DNA of 64,000 nucleotides from Nostoc piscinale CENA21 (GCF_001298445.1 NZ_CP012036.1:2943351-3007350); one strand, 5' to 3'; shown: positions 8,973 through 19,109, counted from the stretch's first letter. The notes: generated from the sequence alone by a model not told the origin. Numbers and translations: made by a program.

Positions 8973-11768
8973 TCACACCATTTCAGATGATGTTTGCACC
9001 ATTGGTTGCGGTTGCGGTTGGAACATGAACAAGGAGTAAACTACATCTCGGCGGATGTTGACCATCATATCAAGGAATAGTTCATAACCTTCGCTCTTGT
9101 ATTCAATTAGCGGGTCTTTTTGACCATAACCACGCAAACCTACAGACTCGCGTAAAGCATCCATTTGTTGCAGGTGTTCGCGCCACAAGGTATCAATACG
9201 CTGCAAGATAAAGAAGCGTTCGGCTTGGCGCATCAGTCCTGGTTGAACTTGGTCAATTTGCGCTTCTTTCATGTCGTAGGCAATTCGCACTTGTTCGTGG
9301 AGAAATGCTTTAATCTCACTGACAGACATATCCTCTAGTTGACTTGCCTGCATATCTGATAGCAAGTAGACGAATTCTTTGACTTTATCAACCAGTTTTT
9401 CTAATTCCCATTCTTCTGAGGGTAAATCTGGGTTGATGTAATAGTCAACGATGTCGTCCATCGTTTTTTCAGCGTATTTAATGACTTGTTCTTTTAAGTC
9501 TTGCCCTTCTAAAACCCGACGACGTTCAGCATAGATGGCGCGACGTTGGTTGTTCATTACCTCGTCGTACTCAAATACTTGTTTACGGATATCGTAGTAG
9601 TAGGTTTCGACTTTTTTCTGTGCGCCTTCTAAGCTGCGAGTCAGCATTCCCGACTCGATGGGCATATCTTCTTCGACTTGGAAGGCGTTCATTAAGCCAG
9701 CAACGCGATCGCCACCAAAGATCCGCAACAAGTTATCCTCTAAACTGAGGAAGAATCTTGTGGAACCAGGGTCGCCTTGTCTACCAGCGCGTCCCCGCAA
9801 CTGGTTGTCAATGCGGCGTGACTCGTGACGTTCTGTACCAATTACGTGCAGACCACCAATTTCGACAACGTTTTTGTGTTCGCTGTCGGTGAACTGTTCA
9901 TACTCATGTTTGATGCGGTTGTAAGCTTCCCGCAATTTCTGAATTACTGGGTCTGATGTGGGTGCTTTTTCTGCTGCCACTGCCACCTTATCTTCGGCTT
10001 CGAGTTCTGGTAAACTGCGATCGCCATATTCCCGCACTGCAAAATCAACTGCTTCTTTCAGCAATTTTTCGGTTTCTTTAGAAAGTTGGGTGGGGAAAAT
10101 TTCTGGTGAAGCTTTCCAAGTTTTGACTTTTTTCCCAGGTGTAAAACCTTGGCCACCACCGTGTCCTGTAGGCATACTACCGCTTGCCCTTTGTACACCA
10201 AACACATCTTCGTCTTCTGGTTGGACGATGCGTGGCATAAAATATTCCCGCAATTTCAACCGCGCCATGTATTCGGAGTTACCGCCGAGGATGATGTCTG
10301 TACCTCGACCCGCCATGTTGGTCGCAATGGTAAGAGCGCCTCTACGTCCTGCCTGAGCGACAATTTCCGCTTCCCGTTCCACGTTTTCGGGGCGGGCATT
10401 GAGCAATTCGTGGGGAATACCAGCTTGTTTCAACAATTGGCTGAGATATTCTGATTTTTCTACACTAGTGGTTCCTACGAGTACAGGGCGACCAAGTTCG
10501 TGCATTTCGGCACATTCTCTAGCGATCGCTGTCCATTTACCCGCCTCTGTCTTAAACACCAAATCTGACAAATCTTGCCGTTTTCTGATGCGGTTAGTCG
10601 GAATGATACTGACTTCTAGTTTGTAAATTTTTTCAAACTCAGCTTCTTCAGTCTTAGCCGTTCCGGTCATCCCGCCTAATTTGGGATACAGCAAGAACAA
10701 GTTTTGATAAGTAATTGTGGCTAGAGTTTGAGTTTCCGGCTGAATTTCTACGTGTTCTTTGGCTTCAATGGCTTGGTGTAGACCATCACTCCAACGCCGT
10801 CCCGGTAATACCCGTCCGGTAAATTCGTCTACAATGACGACCTCACCATTCCGAACGATGTAATTGACATCCTTTAAGAATAATTCTTTGGCTTTAATTG
10901 CATTAAATACAAAGTGCGCCCAAGGATCTTCCGGGTCAAATAAATCTGTGACACCTAAAAGCTCTTCTGCTTCCGCAAAGCCTTCATCAGTCAACAACAC
11001 GTTACGAGCTTTTTCATCTACCTCGTAATGGTCATCTTTTCTCAGCGTCAGGGCGATTTCCGCCGCTTGTAAATATTTTTCTGTTGGTCTTTCTACCTGA
11101 CCAGAAATAATCAGTGGTGTCCGGGCTTCATCAATTAAAATTGAGTCTACTTCGTCGATAACACAATAGTTAAACGGACGTTGCACCACATCAGCCATTG
11201 AAGTGGCCATGTTATCGCGCAGGTAGTCAAAGCCGACTTCACTATTGGTAACGTAAGTAATATCACATTCGTAGTTTTTCTGGCGCTCGCTGGGGTTCAT
11301 GGTCGCTTGAATTAGTCCCACACTCAAGCCGAGGAAGCGATGCACCTGTCCCATCCACTCCGCGTCCCGGCGAGCGAGGTAATCGTTGACAGTAACGACA
11401 TGGACACCCTTACCAGTGAGAGCATTTAAATAACTAGGCAAGGTTGCTACCAGGGTTTTGCCTTCCCCGGTTTTCATTTCCGCAATTTGTCCAGTGTGCA
11501 GGATGATACCACCTAACATCTGGACATCAAAGTGTCGCAACCCTAAGACTCGCCGTCCTGCTTCTCTAACCACGGCAAATGCTTCTGGCAAAATATCATC
11601 CAGAGTTTCACCCTTAGCAAGACGCTGTTTGAATTCTCCGGTTTTACCTTTTAATTCCTCATCAGAGAGAGCTTTAATTTCTTCCTCTAAGAGATTAATT
11701 TCCGTGATGTAAGGTTGGTATTTTTTCAGCTTACGAGCGTTGGGATCGCCCAACAGGAGTTTTAGCAT
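8973..11768 (-). CDS. secA: Preprotein translocase ATPase SecA
   Basis: Motor ATPase that pushes preproteins through SecYEG at the plasma and thylakoid membranes. The 931-residue product has nucleotide-binding domain 1 with Walker A in EMKTGEGKTLVATLPSYLNA (about residues 97-116) and the DEVD box in VIDEVDSILIDEARTPLI (about 205-222). The preprotein cross-linking domain follows, then domain 2 (TNMAGRGTDIILGG, GLHVIGTERHESRRIDNQLRGRAGRQGDPG), the helical scaffold and the C-terminal wing. The C-terminus ends in a short PQPQPMVQ tail without the Cys-rich zinc motif of proteobacterial SecA, as is common in cyanobacteria. Apparently monocistronic. Confidence 0.98.
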   Translation of the reverse strand: MLKLLLGDPNARKLKKYQPYITEINLLEEEIKALSDEELKGKTGEFKQRLAKGETLDDILPEAFAVVREAGRRVLGLRHFDVQMLGGIILHTGQIAEMKTGEGKTLVATLPSYLNALTGKGVHVVTVNDYLARRDAEWMGQVHRFLGLSVGLIQATMNPSERQKNYECDITYVTNSEVGFDYLRDNMATSMADVVQRPFNYCVIDEVDSILIDEARTPLIISGQVERPTEKYLQAAEIALTLRKDDHYEVDEKARNVLLTDEGFAEAEELLGVTDLFDPEDPWAHFVFNAIKAKELFLKDVNYIVRNGEVVIVDEFTGRVLPGRRWSDGLHQAIEAKEHVEIQPETQTLATITYQNLFLLYPKLGGMTGTAKTEEAEFEKIYKLEVSIIPTNRIRKRQDLSDLVFKTEAGKWTAIARECAEMHELGRPVLVGTTSVEKSEYLSQLLKQAGIPHELLNARPENVEREAEIVAQAGRRGALTIATNMAGRGTDIILGGNSEYMARLKLREYFMPRIVQPEDEDVFGVQRASGSMPTGHGGGQGFTPGKKVKTWKASPEIFPTQLSKETEKLLKEAVDFAVREYGDRSLPELEAEDKVAVAAEKAPTSDPVIQKLREAYNRIKHEYEQFTDSEHKNVVEIGGLHVIGTERHESRRIDNQLRGRAGRQGDPGSTRFFLSLEDNLLRIFGGDRVAGLMNAFQVEEDMPIESGMLTRSLEGAQKKVETYYYDIRKQVFEYDEVMNNQRRAIYAERRRVLEGQDLKEQVIKYAEKTMDDIVDYYINPDLPSEEWELEKLVDKVKEFVYLLSDMQASQLEDMSVSEIKAFLHEQVRIAYDMKEAQIDQVQPGLMRQAERFFILQRIDTLWREHLQQMDALRESVGLRGYGQKDPLIEYKSEGYELFLDMMVNIRRDVVYSLFMFQPQPQPMVQTSSEMV

Positions 11769-12176
11769 GGCGGTTATGGAACTAAATCAAGGGGGATGGG
11801 AAATATAGCTTTGGTATTGATTATAAGAATTTAACCTAACCCAGCTTTTTTAGTAGGAGATGGGTAGGAAATGAAAATTCACTCAAAAACACAAAAACGT
11901 AGATGAAATAAATCTACTAAAAGATTTGCTTTTATTTTACGTTTGATATCGAAACTCTATTAATACTATCATTTCGCCCGAAACTGAAGCAGTGAACCCC
12001 GACCATACGAAAGTAGCAATGCCCGATTAGTAGGAGGCAGGGGGCAGATGGCAGGAGGCAGTCTCAATGAAACTTATTTCATAACCAAGTATGAAAGTGT
12101 TACTAGTATTTTTACTCAGCACTTAGCACTTTCAAGCCAGGAGTTATATGGATGATATTTTATACTTCCACACTTT
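11769..12176. other. Intergenic region between secA and nnrDE
   Basis: About 400 bases with no credible gene. The left part should hold the secA promoter; the segment near 12020-12060 contains short GGCAG direct repeats, followed by the second copy of the 4979-type repeat. Confidence 0.5.
12058..12140. repeat. Dispersed repeat, copy 2 of a pair
   Basis: Closely similar to 4979-5056: GTCTCAATGAAAC...TTTCATAACCAAGTATGAAAGTG, then TTTTTACTCAGCACTT. This copy has an additional AGCACTT unit before CAAGCCAG. It sits about 40 bases from the 3' end of nnrDE, mirroring the 3'-proximal position of the first copy after the amidase gene. Confidence 0.6.
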
Positions 12177-13769
12177 TTAGGTCTCATGGGTGCTGAGTAC
12201 TGGCATTAAATATTGCGTCAATGTAGAGGCATCTACACCTAGTTCTGTGCGTTCTTGGGCTGCTAAAATTCCGGCTTGGGAATGCCACCAAGCAGCAGTA
12301 GCGACAATATCTTCTACAGGAATTTGTTTTTTAGTTGCTTGTGCTAATAAACCACCCAGTAAGCCAGTTAACACGTCACCGCTACCACCACGGGCTAAGG
12401 CTGGGGTACTTTCGGGATTAATCCAGACAATACCTTGAGAATTGGCAATGGCAGTCCTAGCACCTTTTAACAATACCACTGCGCCACTTTCGGCTGCGGC
12501 TTCTCTGACTGCTGTGATTCTGTCGTGTTTGGCATCTGATACTGTGGGAAATAACCTGTGAAATTCACCTGTGTGGGGAGTGAGTACGGTTGTAGCTTGC
12601 CGTTTTTGTAAAGTGGGAATGGTTTCTAGCTGTGCCAAAATATTTAAACCATCGGCATCCAGAACCAAGGTGCGATCGCTTTCGATAACTTGCTGCACAA
12701 TGGGAGTAGCTTCGCGGGTTAAACCAGGGCCACAGGCGATCGCACTAAAAGCACTTAAATCAGTATTCTCTGGTAACGTTAATTCTAAAATTGCCCCGGT
12801 CTCAGTTTCTGGGCAACCAATAATCAATGCTTCGGGTAAATGTGACACCAAAAGATATTTTAATGATTCAGGAACCGCCACAGAAAGCATTCCCACACCA
12901 CTAGCCCGCGCCCCCAAGGCTGTTAAAATTGCCCCGCCAGCATAACGCCGCGAACCGCAAATTAATAGTAGATGTCCTTCTTTATACTTGTGAGTTACTG
13001 CTGGACGCGGCAGAGGTAAAGTAGAAAGTGCTGTTTTTCTAGTAATCCGTCTAATTCTGGGTGTATTTCCCAATACCGATTCTATATCTGCCAACGTAAT
13101 ATCAAAATCAATTAACTCTGCTTTGCCGACATACTCTAAAGCATGATCCTGCAATAAGCCCAACTTCCACAAGCCTAAGCATAATGTGTAAGTAGCGCGA
13201 ATTGCCGTCCCTAAAACTTCCCCGGTATCGGTATGCAAGCCAGAAGGGATATCAATACTAATAATCGGTTGTTGCCATTCATTGAATTGATTAATTGTAG
13301 ACGCGATCGCATCAGTAAGCTGTCTTTCTAACCCAAATCCAAACAAACCATCAATTAAAAAATCACAATTCCGTAATTGCTCAATGTTTCCATCACAAGA
13401 AATACCCAAACTTTGGGCATATTCTAAATGCTGTGCGGTTAATTCTTTTAACTGAGAAAAAGGCGAATATATCCAAACCTCATACCCACGAAAGTGTAAC
13501 TCACGGGCTACAACCAAAGCATCTCCACCATTATGACCAGGGCCAACTAAAATACCTACACGGTATGAGTTGCTAGACAAGGGAAATAACTGTTGAACGC
13601 GAAGGGCAATCAGTCCTGCAACCTTTTCCATCAAAGCGGCTACAGGCATCCCTGTGGCAAAAATTCGTTCTTCAATATCACGCATCTGCACGGCCGTGAC
13701 TACAACTTTTGCAATATATTCTTGTCTGTTTGGCGAGTGTTTGATTTGAATGGGAGACGGGTTTTGCAT
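12177..13769 (-). CDS. nnrD: Bifunctional NAD(P)HX epimerase/dehydratase
   Basis: Nicotinamide-nucleotide repair enzyme. The N-terminal YjeF_N domain (about residues 20-240; GILVGPGHNGGDALVVAREL) epimerises damaged NAD(P)HX. The C-terminal ribokinase-fold domain (about 245-525; LLICGSRRYAGGAILTALGA, CGPGLTRE, VLTPHTGEFHRLF, LARGGSGDVLTGLLGGLLAQ) dehydrates the S form using ADP or ATP. Length (530) matches fused NnrD/NnrE proteins. The start ATG at 13769 is the most upstream plausible one. Neighbours are unrelated, so this is a stand-alone housekeeping gene. Confidence 0.95.
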   Translation of the reverse strand: MQNPSPIQIKHSPNRQEYIAKVVVTAVQMRDIEERIFATGMPVAALMEKVAGLIALRVQQLFPLSSNSYRVGILVGPGHNGGDALVVARELHFRGYEVWIYSPFSQLKELTAQHLEYAQSLGISCDGNIEQLRNCDFLIDGLFGFGLERQLTDAIASTINQFNEWQQPIISIDIPSGLHTDTGEVLGTAIRATYTLCLGLWKLGLLQDHALEYVGKAELIDFDITLADIESVLGNTPRIRRITRKTALSTLPLPRPAVTHKYKEGHLLLICGSRRYAGGAILTALGARASGVGMLSVAVPESLKYLLVSHLPEALIIGCPETETGAILELTLPENTDLSAFSAIACGPGLTREATPIVQQVIESDRTLVLDADGLNILAQLETIPTLQKRQATTVLTPHTGEFHRLFPTVSDAKHDRITAVREAAAESGAVVLLKGARTAIANSQGIVWINPESTPALARGGSGDVLTGLLGGLLAQATKKQIPVEDIVATAAWWHSQAGILAAQERTELGVDASTLTQYLMPVLSTHET

Positions 13770-13877
13770 TATTATAAATTTCTAAATTTAGTTGCTGATA
13801 GGAGTTGAGTTAAAAGTTAGAAAATTTGCATCAACTTTTCACTCTTTACTTTTAACTCAGAACTCGACACTCAGCAC

Positions 13878-14780
13878 TTACCTAGCGTAATAAACCCTGG
13901 CATCACCAAACCCTAAATCCCGGACATATTTATTCCATCTGTCTGCATCACCCCGTTCCACAAATGGCCCTACAGCTACATGGGGGCCAAAGGGTTTTTG
14001 TCTTTCTTGCACTAAGCTAGAATAGCCACTTTTACGGATGATTGTATTAGCAATTACAGGCAAGTCTTGGGTTCTCCCAGGAATCACAACATAATACCTA
14101 TTACTTCTATTTTGAGAATTGCTACTACTATTACTACTACTGCTAAAAGTTTGTATTTCCTGCCCGTTAGAAAAGCTGACAACTCTTGCACTACGAATGC
14201 CAGCATATTCTAGTTGTCTCACCCGATCCTCAGCATTAGATTGCCTGCTAAACACTCCTGACTGGATAATAGAACGTCCTTGATATTGGCGAATGTAAGC
14301 CCCTGGTTCAATTTGTCGGACTCGTTGTAGAGTTTGATAATTATCACTGTCAACATAGACAAAGTAGCGTTCAAAGTTTTGGCTATATTGATTTGGCTGA
14401 CTCGGTTGAATCAATACAGGATTTGGTTGAGACTGATTATCTGTAGATGGGTAAGGAAAAGGAGTAGGATCATATTGCTCAATTTGCCCTGGTTGTAATT
14501 CGGGCAAAGTTTGTTGATTATCTGGGTTAACTGAAGTATCTGGCGGTGGCGGTAGGGTTTCAATGACTGTTTGTTGTGACAGCAACAGATGATGATTGTT
14601 GATTTGTGCTTGGGCTGGATAAATCTGGGAAATTATCGCCAAGGAACTTCCCAAAAATAAGGGCATTATTGGCAATGCACTAAACTGACCTGATAACTTT
14701 ATGGACATAGTAGTAACAAAATTTTTCAAACCATATAGTCTAAGCATAAAATCCGCAGGCACAGGTGGCAATGGATACAT
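13878..14780 (-). CDS. Exported SPOR-like protein
   Basis: A 300-residue protein with an N-terminal hydrophobic signal (PLFLGSSLAIISQIYPAQA, likely cleaved after AQA), a Pro/Gln-rich low-complexity region (about 75-130), and two sporulation-related repeat-like segments. These are RSIIQSGVFSRQSNAEDRVR and the C-terminal FGPHVAVGPFVERGDADRWN. SPOR domains bind denuded peptidoglycan glycan strands; here the match is by pattern, so function in the cell envelope is inferred. Start is uncertain: ATGs at 14780, 14747 and 14708 are in frame, and the last would place the signal peptide at the very N-terminus. Confidence 0.72.
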   Translation of the reverse strand: MYPLPPVPADFMLRLYGLKNFVTTMSIKLSGQFSALPIMPLFLGSSLAIISQIYPAQAQINNHHLLLSQQTVIETLPPPPDTSVNPDNQQTLPELQPGQIEQYDPTPFPYPSTDNQSQPNPVLIQPSQPNQYSQNFERYFVYVDSDNYQTLQRVRQIEPGAYIRQYQGRSIIQSGVFSRQSNAEDRVRQLEYAGIRSARVVSFSNGQEIQTFSSSSNSSSNSQNRSNRYYVVIPGRTQDLPVIANTIIRKSGYSSLVQERQKPFGPHVAVGPFVERGDADRWNKYVRDLGFGDARVYYAR

Positions 14781-15120
14781 TAAGTATATTTTGCGTCCAC
14801 TGCCTTTGCACGCAGTTACGTTGATTTTTTCATATAAATAGCCAGATGAACTTTTACATCTGGTTTACTAGCCTGTTGATGTACAAATTGACCCACTTAG
14901 CCTGCGGTGAGACACTTATGCGTCCACATCTGCGGTTAATCATTCTTGTTTGTCTCCCGTGAGAGACAGACAAGATATATACCCTCATTTGTTCACAACT
15001 TCCTCACAAGTTATTGCTACATTAACAACAAAATCAATTTAGATAGGATAAAACTCCGTTTTTCACAGTTATCTAAAGGTTTTTGTCTATTCATAAACAA
15101 CAATTAATTATAAAACCAAT
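14781..15120. other. Divergent promoter region with small hairpins
   Basis: About 340 bases between divergently transcribed genes. It holds a CCAGATG...CATCTGG hairpin at 14842-14863 and a TGTCTC...GAGACA hairpin around 14950-14970. It should contain the promoters for both the SPOR-like gene and the pentapeptide gene; no specific factor site was recognised. Confidence 0.45.
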
Positions 15121-16039
15121 ATGACACACATAAGTAACTTAGAAAATCACCCAAAACAAGAAGTAAGCACAGCAAAAGAATTACCTAATTTATTGTCTGA
15201 TTTTTCGGAAATTTACAAAACCAAAAATTTATTAGAAAAGGAGTATTTATTAATTAATAAGGCCAAGAATTCTAATTGGTCATTAGAAGATTATCGGCGT
15301 ATGTTTGACCTTTACTGCGAAGTAAAAAGTCAATCCCACTTGATTTATTACTTGAAATATCTTATTCAAATAATTCAAGCTTGTGGTTTCATCGCCATCA
15401 TATTTGCAGCCATAAATTTTTACTGGAGTGCAGCAGATAGACAGAGAAAGCATCTCTTTGAAAATTGGGATGTTATTGCGTTAAATAATAACTCAGACAA
15501 AAAAAATAATTACGGTAAATCGTGGTAGAAAAGAAGCTCTTGAATATTTACATGATCATGACGAAGATTTGTCTAGAGTCCAGGCTCAAGGAGCGGTTTT
15601 AAATGGGCTTAACTTACCTGGCAGAGCCAGATTACAACAATCTGATTTTCAGGGAGCTATGCTTTTTAGAGCTTATTTATCAGGAGCGAATCTTTGGAGT
15701 ACAGTTTTTGAAACTGCTAATTTAGATACTGTTAATTTTAAAGGAGCAAACCTGCAATTTGCCAACTTGAATAATGCTGATTTACAAAAGGCTTGTCTTC
15801 GTGAAGCAAAACTTGATAATGCAATATTTAACGCCAAGACTAATCTTGATAAAGTAGACTTCCGTGGTGCTACAGGTTTGAATTTAGATGCTATCAAAAA
15901 GGCGAAAAATTATCAAAATGCCATCTATGATAAACAAGTGAGTCTACAACTTGGCTTACCTGTTAAGAATGTGGCTGATAATGTAAGTGAAGGCTGTCTT
16001 GTGGCTCCTCGAACTAAAAATTGGTGGATACAATTTTAA
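15121..16039 (+). pseudogene. Membrane-anchored pentapeptide-repeat protein, frameshifted
   Basis: The N-terminal part (15121-15528) has a helical region and one membrane segment (about residues 83-104, IIQACGFIAIIFAAINFYW). The C-terminal part carries A(D/N)LXX pentapeptide repeats (GANLWSTVFETANLDTVNFK, GANLQFANLNNADLQKACLR), which fold into a right-handed beta-helix. The two parts are separated by an A8 run at 15499-15506. Deleting one A joins NSDKK to IITVNRGRKEALEYLHDHDE, which matches the linker usual in cyanobacterial proteins of this kind. The joined product would be about 306 residues. Function unknown. Confidence 0.82.
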
Positions 16040-16306
16040 TTAGTAATCCACGGTAATGTATAGCCACAATTTATGACTAGCAATTTCGGGGACAAATTAT
16101 TTACTTAGTCACCCAAGTGCTTGATTAGTAAGGGTTTGAGATATATATGCTACAATTGAGCAGTCGCGCAGCTGTCTTTAAAAAAGCCGATCGCTCAGTC
16201 AGGGTATTTAGATCCGCTAGTCTGGGATATTACAGCCCATCAGAATTTAATGGAGACAGTTTTAATCTCTGTCGTTAGCAGCTGCTAGTCTAAAAACATT
16301 AAAGAT

Positions 16307-17362
16307 ATGAAAAAAGTTGTCGTTGGTCTTTCCGGTGGCGTTGACAGTTCTGTCGCTGCTGCTATCTTACATAATCAGGGCTATGAAGTGATTGGTTTGA
16401 CCCTTTGGCTAATGAAAGGCAAAGGGCAATGTTGCTCTGAAGGAATGATCGATGCGGCTGATATTTGCGAACAACTTGGTATTCCCCATCAAGTTGTTGA
16501 TATTCGGGATGTCTTTCAGAGCAATATTGTTGATTATTTAGTGTCTGGTTATAGTGCGGGAATTACGCCGTTACCTTGTTCGCAGTGCAATAAAACGGTG
16601 AAGTTTGGCCCGATGGTGGAATATGCCCGTGAACAATTGGGATGCGATCGCATTGCTACTGGTCATTATGCCCGTATTAATTATGACGATGCAACTGGGC
16701 GTTATCAATTATTAAGAGCAGTTGACCGCAACAAAGACCAGTCTTACTTTTTGTATGATTTGTCTCAAGATTTACTCGCGGCTTCCGTATTTCCTCTGGG
16801 TGAATTAGAAAAAACAGATACGCGCCGGATTGCAGCTGAATATAATTTGAAAACTGCCGACAAACCTGAAAGCCAAGATTTGTGCTTAGTCGAAAGCAAT
16901 GGTTCGATGCGGGCATTTCTAGATAAATATCTTGCACCCAAAACAGGCGATATTGTGGATACCACAGGTAAAGTTTTGGGACAACATGATGGTGTCCATC
17001 ATTACACCATTGGTCAGCGCAAAGGTTTAGGCATTGCGGCGGCTGAACCATTATATGTGGTGGAATTGGATGCTGTGAATAATCGGGTTGTGGTAGGCGA
17101 TCGCACCAAGGTCACTCAGCCAGAATGTACAGTCGGGCGAGTAAACTGGGTTTCCATCGTTGAACCCTCCACACCAATTCAAGCTGAAGTCCAAGTCCGC
17201 TATCGTTCTCAGCCTGTACCAGTGACGGTAATTCCTCTGGAAAATTCCCGCGTCCGCTTGGTATTTGATGAACCCCAGTTCAGCATTACCCCAGGACAAG
17301 CAGCAGTCTGGTATGACGGTGAGAAGGTGTTAGGCGGCGGAATTATTGAGCAGTTTAGTTAA
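16307..17362 (+). CDS. mnmA: tRNA-specific 2-thiouridylase MnmA
   Basis: Thiolates U34 of tRNA-Lys, -Glu and -Gln. The 351-residue protein shows the PP-loop GLSGGVDSSVAAAIL (residues 7-21). The catalytic Cys is in TPLPCSQCNKTVKFG (about 92), and the second catalytic Cys in KPESQDLCLVE. GYYQLLRAVDRNKDQSYFLY-type tRNA-binding text lies between and a C-terminal beta-barrel domain follows. Length is slightly short but complete. The leader (16040-16306) contains a GGAGACAG/CTCTGTC-like hairpin at about 16252-16273. No ribosome site is strong. Confidence 0.97.
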   Translation: MKKVVVGLSGGVDSSVAAAILHNQGYEVIGLTLWLMKGKGQCCSEGMIDAADICEQLGIPHQVVDIRDVFQSNIVDYLVSGYSAGITPLPCSQCNKTVKFGPMVEYAREQLGCDRIATGHYARINYDDATGRYQLLRAVDRNKDQSYFLYDLSQDLLAASVFPLGELEKTDTRRIAAEYNLKTADKPESQDLCLVESNGSMRAFLDKYLAPKTGDIVDTTGKVLGQHDGVHHYTIGQRKGLGIAAAEPLYVVELDAVNNRVVVGDRTKVTQPECTVGRVNWVSIVEPSTPIQAEVQVRYRSQPVPVTVIPLENSRVRLVFDEPQFSITPGQAAVWYDGEKVLGGGIIEQFS

Positions 17363-17419
17363 ATACTTGGGTAGAGACATTAAAATTCAACGTCTCTACT
17401 CATCGGCAGTATTTAGCTG

Positions 17420-17884
17420 TTAAGCATGAGTGCCTGTGCTTCTACGTGGTTGATAATTAGGATACTTTTGATTGAACTCTTCAATAAGTATCCGTATCTC
17501 ATTTTTGAGTTTTTTTGATTGGTTACGGTATAACCAAGGCAGCCAGTATAGAGTTTTATACACACACAATGGCGCAATATCTATATGAGCTTTGATCATC
17601 TCAAGTACTCGCTTGTAGCCTAAACCGGGCAGAACAGCTTTCATGTACCATGACACTGTACTTGCGTCACCGTAAACTAAACCATTTGCAAGAATCACTT
17701 CTAAAAAAATAGGTTTAAGTTGCGATCGCTTGACTAACTTACATCCCTGCCAAGGATTGACGTTTAATACGCGCCAAACAAAGGTAAATTTTTCCTCATC
17801 ATTAAGTTGACGCAGCCACTTCAATAACTCATTTTCTTGTTTTGAGTCAATAAGTTCATCAGCGTACTTGAGAGGGTCAAACAT
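17420..17884 (-). CDS. Hypothetical protein, helical, 154 residues
   Basis: I do not recognise a family. The product is basic and Trp-rich, predicted mostly helical, with LLKWLRQLNDEEKFTFVWRV near the N-terminus and a charged C-terminal tail (LKNEIRILIEEFNQKYP). There is no signal peptide or membrane span. It ends just after mnmA (convergent) and lies downstream of the ParDE pair on the same strand, separated by about 80 bases, so it may be read through from that operon. Confidence 0.55.
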   Translation of the reverse strand: MFDPLKYADELIDSKQENELLKWLRQLNDEEKFTFVWRVLNVNPWQGCKLVKRSQLKPIFLEVILANGLVYGDASTVSWYMKAVLPGLGYKRVLEMIKAHIDIAPLCVYKTLYWLPWLYRNQSKKLKNEIRILIEEFNQKYPNYQPRRSTGTHA

Positions 17885-17966
17885 ACTTGATTAAAACACG
17901 CCCTAATTTTGGGTTTCCGTGCGTTCCCAACATAAATTTATTTTTCCCAATCTGTCATGAGAGGGG

Positions 17967-18305
17967 CTATTCTGCGTTATTCTCTTCTAAATCTTCATAC
18001 AAGATAGCTTCAATATCTCGCCCACCGTAAATGACTCGAATAATCTCTACACCAGAGTCAGTAGAAAGATAAAAAATAAAATATTTTTGAAATCCTTTGA
18101 TTGCTTGCTGTCGAATCCCAGCTAACTTGGGATGAGAGAAGTGGCAAGATTTTCCCATTTCTGGCATTTTTCCCAGTTGTTGAAAGGTTTTTTCCGCCGC
18201 TGCGAGAAATCGATCTGAAGCTTCTAAGTTATCTTCTGCAATATAAGTTGCTATTTCTAGCAAATCGTGAATGACTTGCGGTCTTTTACGGACTTTGTTC
18301 ATCAA
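17967..18305 (-). CDS. parE: RelE/ParE-family toxin
   Basis: A 112-residue toxin of the ParE/RelE superfamily: RPQVIHDLLEIATYIAEDN at the N-terminus, ASDRFLAAAEKTFQQLGKMPEMG, then the strand-rich core YFIFYLSTDSGVEIIRVIYGGRDIEAIL. ParE toxins poison DNA gyrase; RelE toxins cleave ribosome-bound mRNA. The R-x-I-x-G-G-R-D pattern favours ParE. The gene follows its antitoxin with a 2-base gap, so translation is coupled. Confidence 0.88.
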   Translation of the reverse strand: MMNKVRKRPQVIHDLLEIATYIAEDNLEASDRFLAAAEKTFQQLGKMPEMGKSCHFSHPKLAGIRQQAIKGFQKYFIFYLSTDSGVEIIRVIYGGRDIEAILYEDLEENNAE

Positions 18306-18307
18306 CT

Positions 18308-18571
18308 TTAGTTTGACCGTTTATGCTTGGCGATTCTTTCCCGCACGGCTTGGCGAATGTCTTCCCAATCTTCAGCAGTCATCTCAGTTGCATTGCCAGA
18401 GTTTAAACCTTCTAAAAGCATCTTTTCCAACCGTTCAGCAGCTTGACGCTTTTGGTCTTGGCGTACTAACTCACGAAAATACTCACTAACGCTACTGTAA
18501 CTCCCAGCAGCTACCTGTTCCTCTATGTAAGTTCGCATCGCATCAGGAAGAGATATATTAATGCTTTTCAT
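18308..18571 (-). CDS. parD: ParD-family antitoxin
   Basis: An 87-residue ribbon-helix-helix antitoxin (KSINISLPDAMRTYIEEQV, then SYSSVSEYFRELVRQDQKR), as expected for the CC2985/ParD family that both neutralises ParE and represses the operon. The start is taken at the ATG at 18571, because the upstream in-frame extension to 18628 does not resemble the family. Together with 17967-18305 it forms a type II toxin-antitoxin operon. Confidence 0.87.
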   Translation of the reverse strand: MKSINISLPDAMRTYIEEQVAAGSYSSVSEYFRELVRQDQKRQAAERLEKMLLEGLNSGNATEMTAEDWEDIRQAVRERIAKHKRSN

Positions 18572-18702
18572 GGATATAGCTTTCCTATTTTTTTGGATAT
18601 TTCTAATTTTATGGCAAAAAAATGTCATTTTTTGCCATTCACAATGTAAAAGTGTGTTGACAAGAAGCAGCTAGGATTCTGATTCGATTCAATCTAGCTC
18701 TA

Positions 18703-18883
18703 ATACCAAATTGAAAAATGATTGCGACAGATGGATGGCTCAAAAGCTTACCAATCCAAAATCTGTCTTGAAAAGTTTGCTTAAGTCGAGCCAGCGCGTT
18801 GCGGAGGTTCCCTCCGTTGTAGCGACTGGCGTGGGAAACCCGCCCACGCAACTTTTCGCAAAATCTAAAATCCAAAATGGTAT
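18703..18883. repeat. MITE-like repeat with ATACCAA / TTGGTAT-type ends
   Basis: An element of about 181 bases starting ATACCAAATT and ending CCAAAATGGTAT. It contains the internal repeat GCGTTGCGGAGGTTCCCTCC with GTTGTAGCGACTGGCGTGGG downstream. A relative of that internal GGTTCCC block is translated inside the WD40 gene at 47213-47333. The surrounding 18572-19109 region contains no gene and should hold the parDE and sat promoters on its two sides. Open frames seen across it on both strands are artefacts. Confidence 0.6.
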
Positions 18884-19109
18884 AACTTATCGAGGTCATA
18901 GATCCCCAAATTTTTCAAAAACTCAGGGATTTTAACAACCGCAACCTATCAAAATTAATCGGGTGGCGTACTAGCTTTAACTTATCTATTTAATTTTCAG
19001 TTCTGCTGACCAATTTTACAGAAGTATTTTTACTCTCTGCACCAGCATTTGATAAGTTAGTTAGTACATAGTTTGCAACAATTACAGTTATCGCTAAGAG
19101 GGGATTAAG

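Noticed and set aside
18639..18935. Open frames on both strands upstream of sat
   Set aside because: Both are translated MITE-like repeat; neither has a start signal.
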